Origin: an uncultured Spirochaetales bacterium
GTDB lineage: Bacteria > UBP6 > UBA1177
Assembly: GCA_902774115.1 (NCBI GenBank)
Contig: CACYHH010000003.1
Coordinates: 1 to 63,579, forward strand
Length of the DNA: 63,579 nucleotides
Direction: 5' to 3'
Part shown: positions 1 to 8,728 of the stretch, one piece after another
Layout: each line of letters starts with the position of its first letter
Numbering within the stretch: position 1 is the first letter of the stretch
Notes under the pieces: model-generated
Database searches by the model: none
Seen by the model: only the letters and a program-made list of their open reading frames with translations
What the model was told of the DNA's origin: nothing
Made by a program: the position numbers and the translations under genes

Positions 1-177
1 CCCTTCAAATAATCGGAATTAGAGAAAACTTTAGTCAGGCTTAAAATATCCCTCTTCATGAAGTAGTGAGTATAGGGAGTTTTGGGAAGTTAGGGATCTG
101 TACTTCCTTAGATTCCTTAGATTCCTTAAACTAAACTCTTCCTAATTAAGGAAGTTCCGATTAAATGGAAAAATTTG
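1..177. other. 5' flanking intergenic DNA with short repeats
   Basis: No gene is visible. The stretch has short direct repeats of ATTCCTTAG near 109-130 and a small hairpin at 138-154 with arms CTTCCT and AGGAAG. An AATCGGAA near position 11 is the inverse of TTCCGATT near 155. Similar 'ATTCC' and 'AGGGAGTTTAGGG' phrases recur near 28.8-29.1 kb, so this may belong to the same class of low-complexity intergenic repeats. Confidence 0.4.
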
Positions 178-205
178 TTGTTATTTTTAGTCTCATTTGT
201 AGAAT
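178..205 (+). promoter_or_regulatory. sigma70-like promoter for the CDP-alcohol transferase gene
   Basis: TTGTTA (178-183) and TAGAAT (200-205) are separated by 16 bp and lie 35 bp before the chosen ATG. The -10 is followed directly by AGCGCG, a GC-rich discriminator seen at many candidate promoters in this window. Confidence 0.45.
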
Positions 206-240
206 AGCGCGTTTTTTTGGTTTTTATGAGGAGAGTTTAT

Positions 241-1467
241 ATGAGTGATGCAGCAGGAAAAGAGATAAAATCGCTTCTGATTGATTTTCCGTTCGATGTC
301 CCGACATTTGCAACAGTTTCGTTGAGAGAGAGATGGGAGAGACTTCTGACAAAGGTTGATGTTAAGGAAAAGTTTAATAATATCACCGTGATATCAAGTG
401 ATGTCGAAAAGTCTCTGGCAGATAAAAAGGAAAAGTTGTTCATCATTTTTTCTGACTGGATTGTTGATGACTGGACTATAGAGAAGATTGCAGAATTTGA
501 ATGGCCGGAATTAAAGGCAGATGATGTGCTCTTTTTTGAGAACGATAACGGTCTTCTTCCTGTTGTTCTGGCAGGCGAAAACACTCCGGCTTATCTTGCA
601 AAATGGACTGAATGGGAACATTCGGACACTATTGCCAAATTTGTTGAATATGCGAAACAGAATAAAGGGCTTGCAGTAAGTGTCAAAAAGCTCGATAACA
701 GCTTTTCTGCAAGAATTTACGATAAGAAGTCTTCAGTCGCGGCGGAATGGGATCTGCTCAAATTTTTGCAGTTCAGACCGGGCGGGCTTGTTGCAAAATA
801 TCTCAACAGACCTTTTTCGATAAGGATGACGAGAAGAATTATCAAATATAAGTTCGTAACGCCGAATTTTGTTACGATTGCCGACTTTTTCATAGGTCTT
901 TTCGGACTTTCGCTTTTTTTGATCCCGAGTTACTGGGCAGCTGTAATCGGCGCGGTTATCATGCATTTCAATTCGATCGTTGACGGAGTTGACGGCGAAG
1001 TTGCAAGGTTAAGGCATCAGTCTTCAAAAATCGGGGCGAATCTTGATTCTTTTTCCGACGAGACACTTGGAGCTCTTCTTTATGTGGTGACAGGATATCA
1101 CATAATGATTATGGGCGGTCCTGGATGGTGGCCTTACGGTTCGGAATGGTTCTTTTATATAGGACTGTTTACCGGAATAATTTCCTATACTTATGCGATG
1201 GTCAACTTCCATTCGAGACGCAAAAAAGGTGGGATCGGTTTTTATTACTGGTGGGATCTGAACAAGCCCGTAAAGGTGCTTACGAGAAAGCCGACGCTTA
1301 TGTTTTATCTGAAAAGGCTTTTGTGGAGAGACAGCATTCTTTTCATTTTCATGCTGGTTACAATTTTCAATGTTCAGGAATATTTCCTGATGTTCTCGTT
1401 TGCCCCGGCTGCGGTGAACGCTCTTCTGATGTTTATCCACATCTGTATAATAAGAGCCGAGTGGTAA
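241..1467 (+). CDS. CDP-alcohol phosphatidyltransferase family protein with an N-terminal extra domain
   Basis: A membrane enzyme that should transfer a phospho-alcohol from a CDP-activated donor to an acceptor. The family signature D-x2-DG-x2-AR-x8-G-x3-D-x3-D is complete in DGVDGEVARLRHQSSKIG followed by ANLDSFSD, about residues 250-275. Several hydrophobic segments fill the C-terminal half. The phrase before the motif (RPGGLVAKYLNRPFS... TPNFVTI) resembles the synthase half of bifunctional inositol-phosphate cytidylyltransferase/DIPP synthases. The N-terminal ~190 residues occupy the nucleotidyltransferase position, but I see no clear nucleotidyltransferase motif. The ATG at 241 is chosen because GAGGAG lies about 7 nt upstream; TTG 217 and ATG 226 are in frame but lack such a site. 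It is convergent with the next gene, 7 bp apart. The exact substrate is unknown. Confidence 0.8.
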   Translation: MSDAAGKEIKSLLIDFPFDVPTFATVSLRERWERLLTKVDVKEKFNNITVISSDVEKSLADKKEKLFIIFSDWIVDDWTIEKIAEFEWPELKADDVLFFENDNGLLPVVLAGENTPAYLAKWTEWEHSDTIAKFVEYAKQNKGLAVSVKKLDNSFSARIYDKKSSVAAEWDLLKFLQFRPGGLVAKYLNRPFSIRMTRRIIKYKFVTPNFVTIADFFIGLFGLSLFLIPSYWAAVIGAVIMHFNSIVDGVDGEVARLRHQSSKIGANLDSFSDETLGALLYVVTGYHIMIMGGPGWWPYGSEWFFYIGLFTGIISYTYAMVNFHSRRKKGGIGFYYWWDLNKPVKVLTRKPTLMFYLKRLLWRDSILFIFMLVTIFNVQEYFLMFSFAPAAVNALLMFIHICIIRAEW

Positions 1468-1474
1468 GTTTGAG

Positions 1475-2584
1475 CTATTTTTTCTGAAAGATTTCAGCGT
1501 GTTGTATGGCTACATTCGGCCACGACGTTTCCAAGGCGTAATCGAACAGTTTGTCAGTTACTTTTTTTAAGAGTTCGGGTTCGTCTGCAAATTTTGACAT
1601 CGAGCGGCGCCATCCTGAAACGCTGAAAACCGGAACGAACACGTCTTTTTCTTTTATGAAATGCTTGACTTCGGAAAATTTGACACAGTCGGAACAGATT
1701 ACAGGCAGTTTTGCTCCGATTGTCAGATGAAATATTCCGCTTGCTGAGGGATAGTTCTGCCAGTACGGCATGAGCATCATATCGGATGCGCCGAAATAAA
1801 CCGGAAGATCCTCGTTTTTTACGAAAACATTGTGCCACGTTATTTTTTTCGAAAAAAGCGAAAGCATACGGCAGCAAAACACGTAAAGGCGGTTGTACCA
1901 CGTGTTGCGGTCAGCCATTCCGGCAATCAGAAGGCGGCATTTTTTCGCGGATTTCATCGTCCTGAAAGCTGTTATTACGGTATGATGGTTTTTTAAGAAA
2001 TGAATGAATCCGAGTACCAGAAAAATGAATTCGTCGGAAGGAAGACCGAGTTTTTTTCTTGCTTCCGTTTTTTCAGGAAGTTCGAGAAAAGCCGTTCCGT
2101 GAGGGATGACGTGCACTTTTTCTGTAGGAATTCCGTAGTGTTTTACCGAGTTCAGGCACATTTCGTTGTGAACGATGAGGTGCCCGTATTCAAGAACGGT
2201 TCTGTAGAATTTTTCCCAGTCGATTTTTATGTTTTTACCGATGTCGGCAGTGTGAAGCGTGACGAAAATTTTTATGCCGAGAGCCGATATTTCTTCTATC
2301 ATTTTAAGAAATTCGTCAGTATCCGGAAAAAGGACAAGAGCATGCTGTATATGTACTATGTCTGGTTTTATTTCAGTAACTTTTTTAACGATATCCTGTC
2401 TGAAACCGCCTTTTCTTGAATAGGTGTCATATACCGGAAAAGTGCTGTCCTGTCTGCCGCCTTCCGAAATTACGCACATATCGAAGAGACCTGTGCCGTT
2501 CAAAGCGTTGGCGAGATAACCGGTATAGTTGGCTATTCCGCATTTATAAGGGGGATAATCTGATATCAACGCTAATTTTAACAT
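1475..2584 (-). CDS. GT4-family glycosyltransferase
   Basis: A 369-residue GT-B-fold glycosyltransferase, probably acting at the inner membrane face on a lipid or polysaccharide acceptor. The N terminus has the GT4 start pattern (LALISDYPPYKCGIANYTG), where the glycine loop contacts the acceptor or donor. The C-terminal half carries FLVLGFIHFLKNH and a later acidic/proline stretch (MLMPYWQNYPSASGIFHLTIG) at the position of the family's E-x7-E nucleotide-sugar site. The expected second Glu is not obvious, so the donor site may be atypical. There is no signal peptide or membrane segment. It stands alone on the minus strand, convergent with the CDP-alcohol transferase. Donor and acceptor cannot be told from sequence. 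Confidence 0.75.
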   Translation of the reverse strand: MLKLALISDYPPYKCGIANYTGYLANALNGTGLFDMCVISEGGRQDSTFPVYDTYSRKGGFRQDIVKKVTEIKPDIVHIQHALVLFPDTDEFLKMIEEISALGIKIFVTLHTADIGKNIKIDWEKFYRTVLEYGHLIVHNEMCLNSVKHYGIPTEKVHVIPHGTAFLELPEKTEARKKLGLPSDEFIFLVLGFIHFLKNHHTVITAFRTMKSAKKCRLLIAGMADRNTWYNRLYVFCCRMLSLFSKKITWHNVFVKNEDLPVYFGASDMMLMPYWQNYPSASGIFHLTIGAKLPVICSDCVKFSEVKHFIKEKDVFVPVFSVSGWRRSMSKFADEPELLKKVTDKLFDYALETSWPNVAIQHAEIFQKK

Positions 2585-2836
2585 GAATAACGACCTTGAG
2601 TTCGGTTAATAATACAAAGGCTGTTTTCTGCTTCAGCCTCCGAGCAGCTTGCGCTGCCCCTATATACAGTTTTTTGCAGTATAGTCAATTTTGATGCTGA
2701 TTTCCTTAAAATCCTTCATCTTTAAGTAAGTAAAACAGGAGAAATTTCAAAAAAATTGCCTTAAAAATTGCATTATGCGCGGCTTCTGCTATGAAATCAG
2801 CGATTTTTTTTATTAAAAAATGAGATGAGGTTTCTA

Positions 2837-3712
2837 ATGACAGATATTGTACAAAAATTCTTTAAAGGCGAAAGGAGCCTTTTCGGAAGCAGAAATGTGC
2901 GGATAGCAGATTCTGTTTTCGGGGAAGGGGAATCTCCGCTCAAGGAAAGCCGTAATATCGAGCTTGAAAATGTTCTCTTTCAGTGGAAATACCCCCTTTG
3001 GTACTGCGAAAATGTGAATGCTAAGGATTGTAAATGGTTTGAAAAGGCGCGCGCCGGAGTGTGGTACTCCAAAAATGTTTCGGTTGAAAATGCAGTTGTT
3101 CAGGCTCCGAAAAATTTCAGGCGCTGCGACACTCTTTCGCTTGAAAACATCGCTTTCACAAATGCCGAAGAGACACTCTGGAACTGCCGGAACGTGAAAA
3201 TGAAGAATATTACGGCAAAAGGTAACTATTTTGCCATGAACTGCGAAAATGTCGAGGTTTCAGGTCTTAAACTTGACGGAAACTACTCTTTCGACGGCGC
3301 GAAAAATGTTGTTGTCAGAAATTCGACACTTCTTTCAAAGGACGCTTTTTGGAACTGTGAGAATGCTGAAGTTTACGATTCATTCATTTCCGGCGAATAT
3401 TTGGGCTGGAATTCAAAAAATCTCACTTTGGTAAACTGCACTGTCGAAAGCCTTCAGGGGATGTGCTACATCGGTAATTTAGTTATGAAAAACTGTAAAC
3501 TTCTGAATACGACGCTCGCTTTCGAATATTCTTCGGTTGAAGCTGAAATCACTTCGAAAGTAGAAAGTATTCTCAACCCGTCGTCCGGGACGATAAAAGC
3601 GGAAGAAATCGGTGAACTCATAATCGAACCAGATAAAACAGATCCGTCGAAGACAAAAATTATCTGCAATAATATTGAAAAACATTCAGACAAGCCCGAG
3701 TGGCTGAGGTAA
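2837..3712 (+). CDS. DUF3737 family protein (parallel beta-helix-like)
   Basis: A protein of about 291 residues matching the DUF3737 family in layout. It has repeated short beta-strand units with a recurring N/D-C-x-N-V-x-V/M-x-N pattern (YCENVNAKDCKWF, NCRNVKMKNITAK, NCENVEVSGLKLD, NCENAEVYDSFIS), which suggests a right-handed parallel beta helix. No catalytic motif is recognisable and the family function is not established. The ATG at 2837 is preferred over ATG 2825 because GAGATGAGG lies just before it. It is followed after only 2 bp by the C-S lyase gene, so the two are probably co-transcribed. A -10-like CATTAT followed by GCGCGG lies at 2771-2782, but no convincing -35 is seen. Confidence 0.75.
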   Translation: MTDIVQKFFKGERSLFGSRNVRIADSVFGEGESPLKESRNIELENVLFQWKYPLWYCENVNAKDCKWFEKARAGVWYSKNVSVENAVVQAPKNFRRCDTLSLENIAFTNAEETLWNCRNVKMKNITAKGNYFAMNCENVEVSGLKLDGNYSFDGAKNVVVRNSTLLSKDAFWNCENAEVYDSFISGEYLGWNSKNLTLVNCTVESLQGMCYIGNLVMKNCKLLNTTLAFEYSSVEAEITSKVESILNPSSGTIKAEEIGELIIEPDKTDPSKTKIICNNIEKHSDKPEWLR

Positions 3713-3714
3713 CT

Positions 3715-4875
3715 ATGAAATATGACTTCGATACCGTAATAAACAGGCGCGGAACAGATTCAGTCAAGTGGAATGTCGGAAAAAACGAACTTCCGATGTG
3801 GGTCGCGGACATGGATTTCAGGCTTGCTCCGGAAATTGAGAAAGCGATAAAAAAGAGGATGGATCACGGAGTTTTCGGCTATGCTGAAATTCCTGACGAA
3901 TGGTATGCTTCCTACATAAACTGGTGGAAGACGCGCCATGATTTCAAGATGAAAAAAGAGGGACTCGTCTTCTGCACAGGCGTAGTTCCGGCGATTTCAT
4001 CGATTGTGCGGAAGCTCACGACTCCGAATGAAAATGTCGTGATCCAGACTCCTGTCTACAATGTTTTTTTCAACAGCATTATTAACAACGGATGCCGTGT
4101 TCTTGAAAGCCCGCTTCTCTACAAAAACGGCAGATACAGCATGGATTTCGACGATCTTGAAGAGAAACTTTCAGACCCGCAGACAACTTTGATGATTCTC
4201 TGCAATCCGCAGAATCCGGCAGGAAAAATCTGGGACAGAAAAACGCTCGAAAAAGTCGGTAATCTTGCGAAAAAACACAGTGTTACGGTAATTTCCGACG
4301 AAATTCACTGCGACATAACTGAACATGGGAAAAACTATGTTCCGTTCGCATCAGTCTCAGAAGTATGCCGCGGAATTTCCGTAAGCTGCATCGCTCCGAC
4401 AAAGGCTTTCAATATGGCCGGAATGAAAAGTGCGGCGGTTTATGCCGAAAATCCGGTTCTGTGCCACAAAGTATGGCGTGCTCTCAACACAGACGAAATC
4501 GCGGAACCCAATTCCTTTGCCTGCATTGCGGCAATTGCTGCATTTTCAGAAGGCGGAGATTGGCTTGACGCGCTCAGAAACTACATTTCGGAAAACAAAA
4601 AACGGGTTTATGAGTTTGTGAAAAACGAAATACCGGAAATTTCGGTCGTTAAAAGCGACGCAACCTATCTTTTGTGGCTCGACATTTCGAAAACCGGCAT
4701 GGAAAGTACAGAACTTTCAGCGAAAATAAGGGAAAAAACAGGGCTTTTTCTCACAGCAGGCTCTGTTTACGGCGAAGCGGGAAAATATTTTCTCAGAATG
4801 AACATCGCGTGTCCGAAAACCCTTCTTGAAGACGGCCTGAACCGCTTGAAAAAAGGAATAAAAAATTTGCATTAA
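3715..4875 (+). CDS. PatB/MalY family PLP-dependent C-S lyase or aminotransferase
   Basis: A fold-type I PLP enzyme of 387 residues. The PatB/MalY group cleaves cystathionine or cysteine conjugates and includes aminotransferase-like members. The start is typical (NRRGTDSVKWN, then ELPMWVADMDF). Further family signatures are the substrate-loop GVFGYAEIPDEWY, the PLP-phosphate contacts CNPQNPAGKIW, the cofactor Asp in ISDEIHCDI and the Schiff-base Lys in APTKAFNMAG. The C-terminal small domain carries the carboxylate-binding Arg in FLRMNIACP. The ATG at 3715 has GAGGT upstream and lies 2 bp after the DUF3737 stop. The length is normal for the family. The physiological substrate, beta-cystathionase or other C-S lyase, is not decidable here. 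Confidence 0.85.
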   Translation: MKYDFDTVINRRGTDSVKWNVGKNELPMWVADMDFRLAPEIEKAIKKRMDHGVFGYAEIPDEWYASYINWWKTRHDFKMKKEGLVFCTGVVPAISSIVRKLTTPNENVVIQTPVYNVFFNSIINNGCRVLESPLLYKNGRYSMDFDDLEEKLSDPQTTLMILCNPQNPAGKIWDRKTLEKVGNLAKKHSVTVISDEIHCDITEHGKNYVPFASVSEVCRGISVSCIAPTKAFNMAGMKSAAVYAENPVLCHKVWRALNTDEIAEPNSFACIAAIAAFSEGGDWLDALRNYISENKKRVYEFVKNEIPEISVVKSDATYLLWLDISKTGMESTELSAKIREKTGLFLTAGSVYGEAGKYFLRMNIACPKTLLEDGLNRLKKGIKNLH

Positions 4876-4894
4876 ATCTCGCTTTTGCTATTAA
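4867..4894 (+). promoter_or_regulatory. sigma70-like promoter for purH
   Basis: TTGCAT (4867-4872) and TATTAA (4889-4894) have a 16-bp spacer and are followed by GGCGCG. The -35 overlaps the end of the C-S lyase gene. An imperfect inverted repeat (AAATCTCGC with GCGCGATTT, one mismatch, followed by a T-run) spans the same place, so the segment could instead or also act as a weak terminator. Confidence 0.45.
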
Positions 4895-4927
4895 GGCGCG
4901 ATTTTTTATTTAACAACGGAGGGTTTC

Positions 4928-6490
4928 ATGGCAAAAATCAAAAATGTTATCATCAGTGTTTTTGACAAGACGGGACTTGTTGATTTCGCATCAGAGCTTG
5001 ACAAGGCCGGTGTTAAGATTTTTTCGACGGGCGGAAGCTGCAGAATGCTCGCTGAAAACGGAATAAACGTAACGAAAATCGAGGATTACACCGGCTTCCC
5101 GGAAATGATGGACGGCCGCGTGAAGACGCTCCATCCGAAAATCCACGGCGGAATTCTTGCACGCAGAGACGATGCAAACCACATGAAAGCGGCATCGGAT
5201 CACGGCATTACAATGTTCGACATGGTCGTTGTCAACCTTTATCCGTTCAAAAAGACGGTAGAAAGCGGCAAACCGTTTGCCGATATAATTGAAAATATCG
5301 ATATCGGCGGTCCTTCGATGGTCCGCAGCGCGTCGAAAAACTTCAAGGATGTTGCGATCGTCACATCTCCCGATGATTATGCAGCGATACTTGACGAGAT
5401 GAAGGCAAACGGCGGCGAGATTTCGCTCGAAACGAGATTCAGACTCGCTTCCAAGGCTTTCAGACTGACCGCAGCTTATGACAGCTACATCAGTTCGTTC
5501 CTTTCGACTGTCGACTGTCACGGTGAAAAAGTAAGCGAAGATCCTGAATTTATCAATATGCAGTTTGTTAAAAAAGAGACCCTCCGCTACGGCGAAAACC
5601 CGCATCAGAAGGCGTCTATTTACATTGACAGCGAGGCTGAAAAAGGAACTCTCGCGCTTGCAGAACAGCTTCACGGAAAACAGCTTTCCTTCAACAACTA
5701 CATGGATCTCGAAGCAGCGAAAAACATTGTCTGCGGCTACACTGAACCGGCAGTCGCGATCGTAAAACACACCAATCCGTGCGGTGCTGCAATCGGCGCT
5801 ACTCTTTCGGAAGCATATACGAAAGCACTTGCATGCGATCCTGTCAGCGCATTCGGATCGATTATCGCGGTCAATAAAACGCTTGATGGCGAAACGGCTG
5901 AAATAATGAAGGCTCTTTTTGTAGAAGCCATTGTTGCTCCTGCATTTTCCGACGAAGCGAAGGCTGTTCTCAGCAAGAAGAAAAACATCAGACTTGTCGA
6001 AGTAGGGGAATTCGCGCAGAATTTTGCAATGGATGTCGAACTTAAGAAAATTTCGGGCGGAGTTCTCATTGAAACTGCCGACAGACGCGTCATTACAGAG
6101 GCTGATCTTCAGTTCGTAACCGAGAAAAAGCCGACTCCCGAGCAGATAAAAGAGCTTCTTTTCGCACAGAACATGGTCCGTTTCATCAAAAGCAACGCGA
6201 TTCTTATTGCAAGAAACGGCGCAACAGTCGGAGTCGGAGCAGGGCAGATGTCAAGAATCGATTCTCTCGATATCGCGATCAAAAAAGCTCAGTCACCGGT
6301 TGAAGGCTGTGTAATGGCAAGTGACGCTTTCTTTCCGTTCAGAGACTGTGTCGACAGAGCTGCATCAGTCGGGATCACGGCGATAATCCAGCCCGGCGGA
6401 TCGGTCAGAGATCAGGAATCTATCGATGCCTGCAACGAACACGGAATCCCGATGGTATTCACGGGAATCAGAAGTTTCAAACACCTGTAA
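4928..6490 (+). CDS. purH: bifunctional AICAR formyltransferase / IMP cyclohydrolase
   Basis: Catalyses the last two steps of de novo purine synthesis: 10-formyl-THF-dependent formylation of AICAR, then ring closure to IMP. At 520 residues it has the standard length. The N-terminal cyclohydrolase (MGS-like) domain has VIISVFDKTGLVDFA, the STGG phosphate loop and DGRVKTLHPKIHGGILARR. The transformylase domain has RYGENPHQ, NNYMDLEAA, the catalytic KHTNPCG, DAFFPFRD and IQPGGSVRDQESI. GGAGG lies 5 nt before the ATG. It is convergent with the amylase lipoprotein gene, 6 bp apart. No other pur gene is nearby, so it appears to be a single-gene unit. Confidence 0.97.
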   Translation: MAKIKNVIISVFDKTGLVDFASELDKAGVKIFSTGGSCRMLAENGINVTKIEDYTGFPEMMDGRVKTLHPKIHGGILARRDDANHMKAASDHGITMFDMVVVNLYPFKKTVESGKPFADIIENIDIGGPSMVRSASKNFKDVAIVTSPDDYAAILDEMKANGGEISLETRFRLASKAFRLTAAYDSYISSFLSTVDCHGEKVSEDPEFINMQFVKKETLRYGENPHQKASIYIDSEAEKGTLALAEQLHGKQLSFNNYMDLEAAKNIVCGYTEPAVAIVKHTNPCGAAIGATLSEAYTKALACDPVSAFGSIIAVNKTLDGETAEIMKALFVEAIVAPAFSDEAKAVLSKKKNIRLVEVGEFAQNFAMDVELKKISGGVLIETADRRVITEADLQFVTEKKPTPEQIKELLFAQNMVRFIKSNAILIARNGATVGVGAGQMSRIDSLDIAIKKAQSPVEGCVMASDAFFPFRDCVDRAASVGITAIIQPGGSVRDQESIDACNEHGIPMVFTGIRSFKHL

Positions 6491-6496
6491 AATATA

Positions 6497-8728
6497 TCAG
6501 TAAATCAATTCCGAACTGAAAGGTTTGAGTTCAATCGTTATTTTGTTTTCTTTCGTTTCAAGGTCAATTCCGGAAAAAAGAGTTTTTGTACTGTCTGTCA
6601 AGCCTGATTCAGAAAGGTCGATCGTCACTTTTTCAGTTTCTTCACCGTTGTTGAAAACGGCAATGACGGCGTCATGCTCGTGCTTCATAGCGAATGCGTA
6701 GATGTTGTTTTTTAGTATAAGGTCTTTTCTCCTTCCTTCTGAGAGAGCCGGGTGATCCTGCCTGAATTTGCCGAGAATACGGGTGTGTTCGAGGTTTTTC
6801 TTCTGGTTTTCACTCAAATTGTCGCCGAAAACGTTCATTCTTCTGTTGTCAGGATCGTTTGCACCGGGCATTCCGAATTCGTCTCCCTGATAGATTATCG
6901 GTATTCCGGGGTGTGTGAAGAGAAAGGTTATTGCGTTTCTCATTTTGCTGAAAGGCGCTTCGTCCTCAGGCAGTTCCGGTGAATCCGCCCATACTTTCTG
7001 GTCTGCTTCGGCGCCGCCCTGCGAGGAGACTCCGTCAAAGTCTTTGTTTGCGAGGCTCAGTGCCCGCGCGACATCGTGGTTCCCGATGAAATTGCCCATG
7101 ATCGAGCCTTTGTAGAAGTCGTTCTGATAGCGGTAGTCGTTGGTTTTGAGAAACTCCGCAAAAGTTTCTACAGTTTCGCTCTGAAGCAGGAAAGTCCTCA
7201 CAATGTGATGATAAAGCGGGAAGTCGAACTGTCCGTCGAGCTTGTTTTCGCCAAGATAGTAGCCGATTTCGTCCCAGCCCATGTCTCCCGTGAAAGTTTC
7301 GCCGATCATGTAGAAAAGGATACCAGTCGTTGTGACTTTGCGCTGAATCGCCGTTTTGAGAGACGAAGTGAAGTCGATTTCCATGAGTCTTATCGCGTCA
7401 AGACGCAGACCGTCGATATCAAACTCCTGAATTATCCAGATCAGATGATTTATCACCGCTTCGGTTGCATCGTTGTTGCGGTAGTTTATATCGGCTAAGT
7501 AGTCGGTGAACCAGCAGTCGATCGGCTTTTCCCATCCGCAGGTGTAGCCTCCGCTCGAATTTGCAGGAAGTCCGTTCTCCGCCATGTTGAACCAACCCTG
7601 GTTTTTGTATGTTTTCCAAAGGTACGAATCGGTGTGGACGTGGTTCGGCACGAAGTCGAACATTATTCTTATCCCTTTTTTGTGGGCTTTCTGAATGAGT
7701 TCGTGGAGTTTTTCTTCTGTTCCGAAGTGTTTTTCAAGAGGCGAATCCAAGCCGGGCAGGTGCAGTTCGTTCGTCCATCCGGTCGCAACAGGCCAGTAAG
7801 AGTGATATGGCGAGTAGTAGCGCGTGTCGCCGCCCATTCCTTTGCCTGGATTTTCGGTATTTGCAACGGGAGAACTGATCCAGAGGACGTTGGCGCCCAT
7901 GTCGGTAAAGTAGTTTTCGTCTATTTTGTCGATGATTCCCTGAAAGTCGCCGCCCTGCCAGTTTGCCTTTTCGTCAATGCCGGGAAGCGGGTCGTCGTTG
8001 CTTTTGTCTCCGTTGCTGAAGCGGTCGGTCATAAGCTGGTAGATGAATGCGTTTTCTTTCCAGTCAAACTCTTTTTCTTCGATCCATACCGGAACGGTGA
8101 TAACTTCAGCCGCAAAACCGTCGCTATCGAAAATTTTGAAGAACCATGTATACTTGCCGAAATCTTTCGCTTCGTAATCTATTGAAATCATTCCTGTTTC
8201 TTTGTTGAAAGAAAAATCAGCCTTATCGCGTCCGAGCAATATTTCAGACTTGTTGAAATCTGGGTCTTTGCCGGATATTCCGGGGGTGAATTTTATCCGG
8301 AATTTGATGCTTTTTCCGTTTATTTCTGGACGACCTGCGAGTTCCGCCGCAGGATAGCGGCAGTCTTTGACAACAAGTTTGCTGTAACGGATATCTTTAT
8401 TGAACATCGTGAGAGGATTGGAAGGATCTAAAAACCGTTTAGATGTTGTTGCCGAGAAAAATTCGTAAGGATAGCTTCCCGGAGCGATAAAAAGTTCGAC
8501 GCTCCAAACGCCGTCTTTGTAGGTCATCGGAGTTGAAAGAGACCAGTTGTTGAAAGAGCTTTTGATGTATAAATTGTCTTCGGCTCTTCCTGCGACCGAT
8601 ACGGTTGTCCCTTGGCAGTAATTGCCTGAAGTTTCGCTTCCGCACGATATGACGGCTGCTGAAAATATAAATAAAATCAGAATGATGACCGGTTTTACAG
8701 CGTTGAAAGAAATACATGAATCGTCCAT
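6497..8728 (-). CDS. GH13 alpha-amylase family lipoprotein
   Basis: A secreted, lipid-anchored alpha-glucan hydrolase of 743 residues. A signal segment ending in VISCGSE (Cys about residue 29, Gly at +2) predicts an outer-membrane lipoprotein. Residues about 40-130 look like a CBM48/AMPK-type early-set domain (FNNWSLSTPM, GSYPYEF), followed by a second beta domain. The GH13 barrel starts near AFIYQLMTDRFSNGD. The four conserved regions are all present: DFVPNHV, GLRLDAIRLM (nucleophile Asp about 444), IGETF (acid/base Glu about 476) and GNHDVAR (Asp about 552). A C-terminal beta domain follows. The start overlaps the 3' end of the Omp85 gene by 34 bp but is supported by GGAG 7 nt upstream inside that gene. 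It is the last gene of a six-gene unit. Confidence 0.9.
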   Translation of the reverse strand: MDDSCISFNAVKPVIILILFIFSAAVISCGSETSGNYCQGTTVSVAGRAEDNLYIKSSFNNWSLSTPMTYKDGVWSVELFIAPGSYPYEFFSATTSKRFLDPSNPLTMFNKDIRYSKLVVKDCRYPAAELAGRPEINGKSIKFRIKFTPGISGKDPDFNKSEILLGRDKADFSFNKETGMISIDYEAKDFGKYTWFFKIFDSDGFAAEVITVPVWIEEKEFDWKENAFIYQLMTDRFSNGDKSNDDPLPGIDEKANWQGGDFQGIIDKIDENYFTDMGANVLWISSPVANTENPGKGMGGDTRYYSPYHSYWPVATGWTNELHLPGLDSPLEKHFGTEEKLHELIQKAHKKGIRIMFDFVPNHVHTDSYLWKTYKNQGWFNMAENGLPANSSGGYTCGWEKPIDCWFTDYLADINYRNNDATEAVINHLIWIIQEFDIDGLRLDAIRLMEIDFTSSLKTAIQRKVTTTGILFYMIGETFTGDMGWDEIGYYLGENKLDGQFDFPLYHHIVRTFLLQSETVETFAEFLKTNDYRYQNDFYKGSIMGNFIGNHDVARALSLANKDFDGVSSQGGAEADQKVWADSPELPEDEAPFSKMRNAITFLFTHPGIPIIYQGDEFGMPGANDPDNRRMNVFGDNLSENQKKNLEHTRILGKFRQDHPALSEGRRKDLILKNNIYAFAMKHEHDAVIAVFNNGEETEKVTIDLSESGLTDSTKTLFSGIDLETKENKITIELKPFSSELIY

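Noticed and set aside
1024-1440. Long open frame of 138 codons opposite the CDP-alcohol transferase
   Set aside because: Lies wholly antisense to a gene with an intact family signature; its translation is basic and low-complexity and has no ribosome site.
2585-2836. Possible small RNA or riboswitch upstream of the DUF3737 gene
   Set aside because: Only short stems (GCAGCTTGCGCTGC) and AT-rich sequence are seen; no known riboswitch core is recognisable.
4991-5770. 259-codon open frame antisense to purH
   Set aside because: purH is unmistakable and complete; the antisense frame is a by-product of its codon use.
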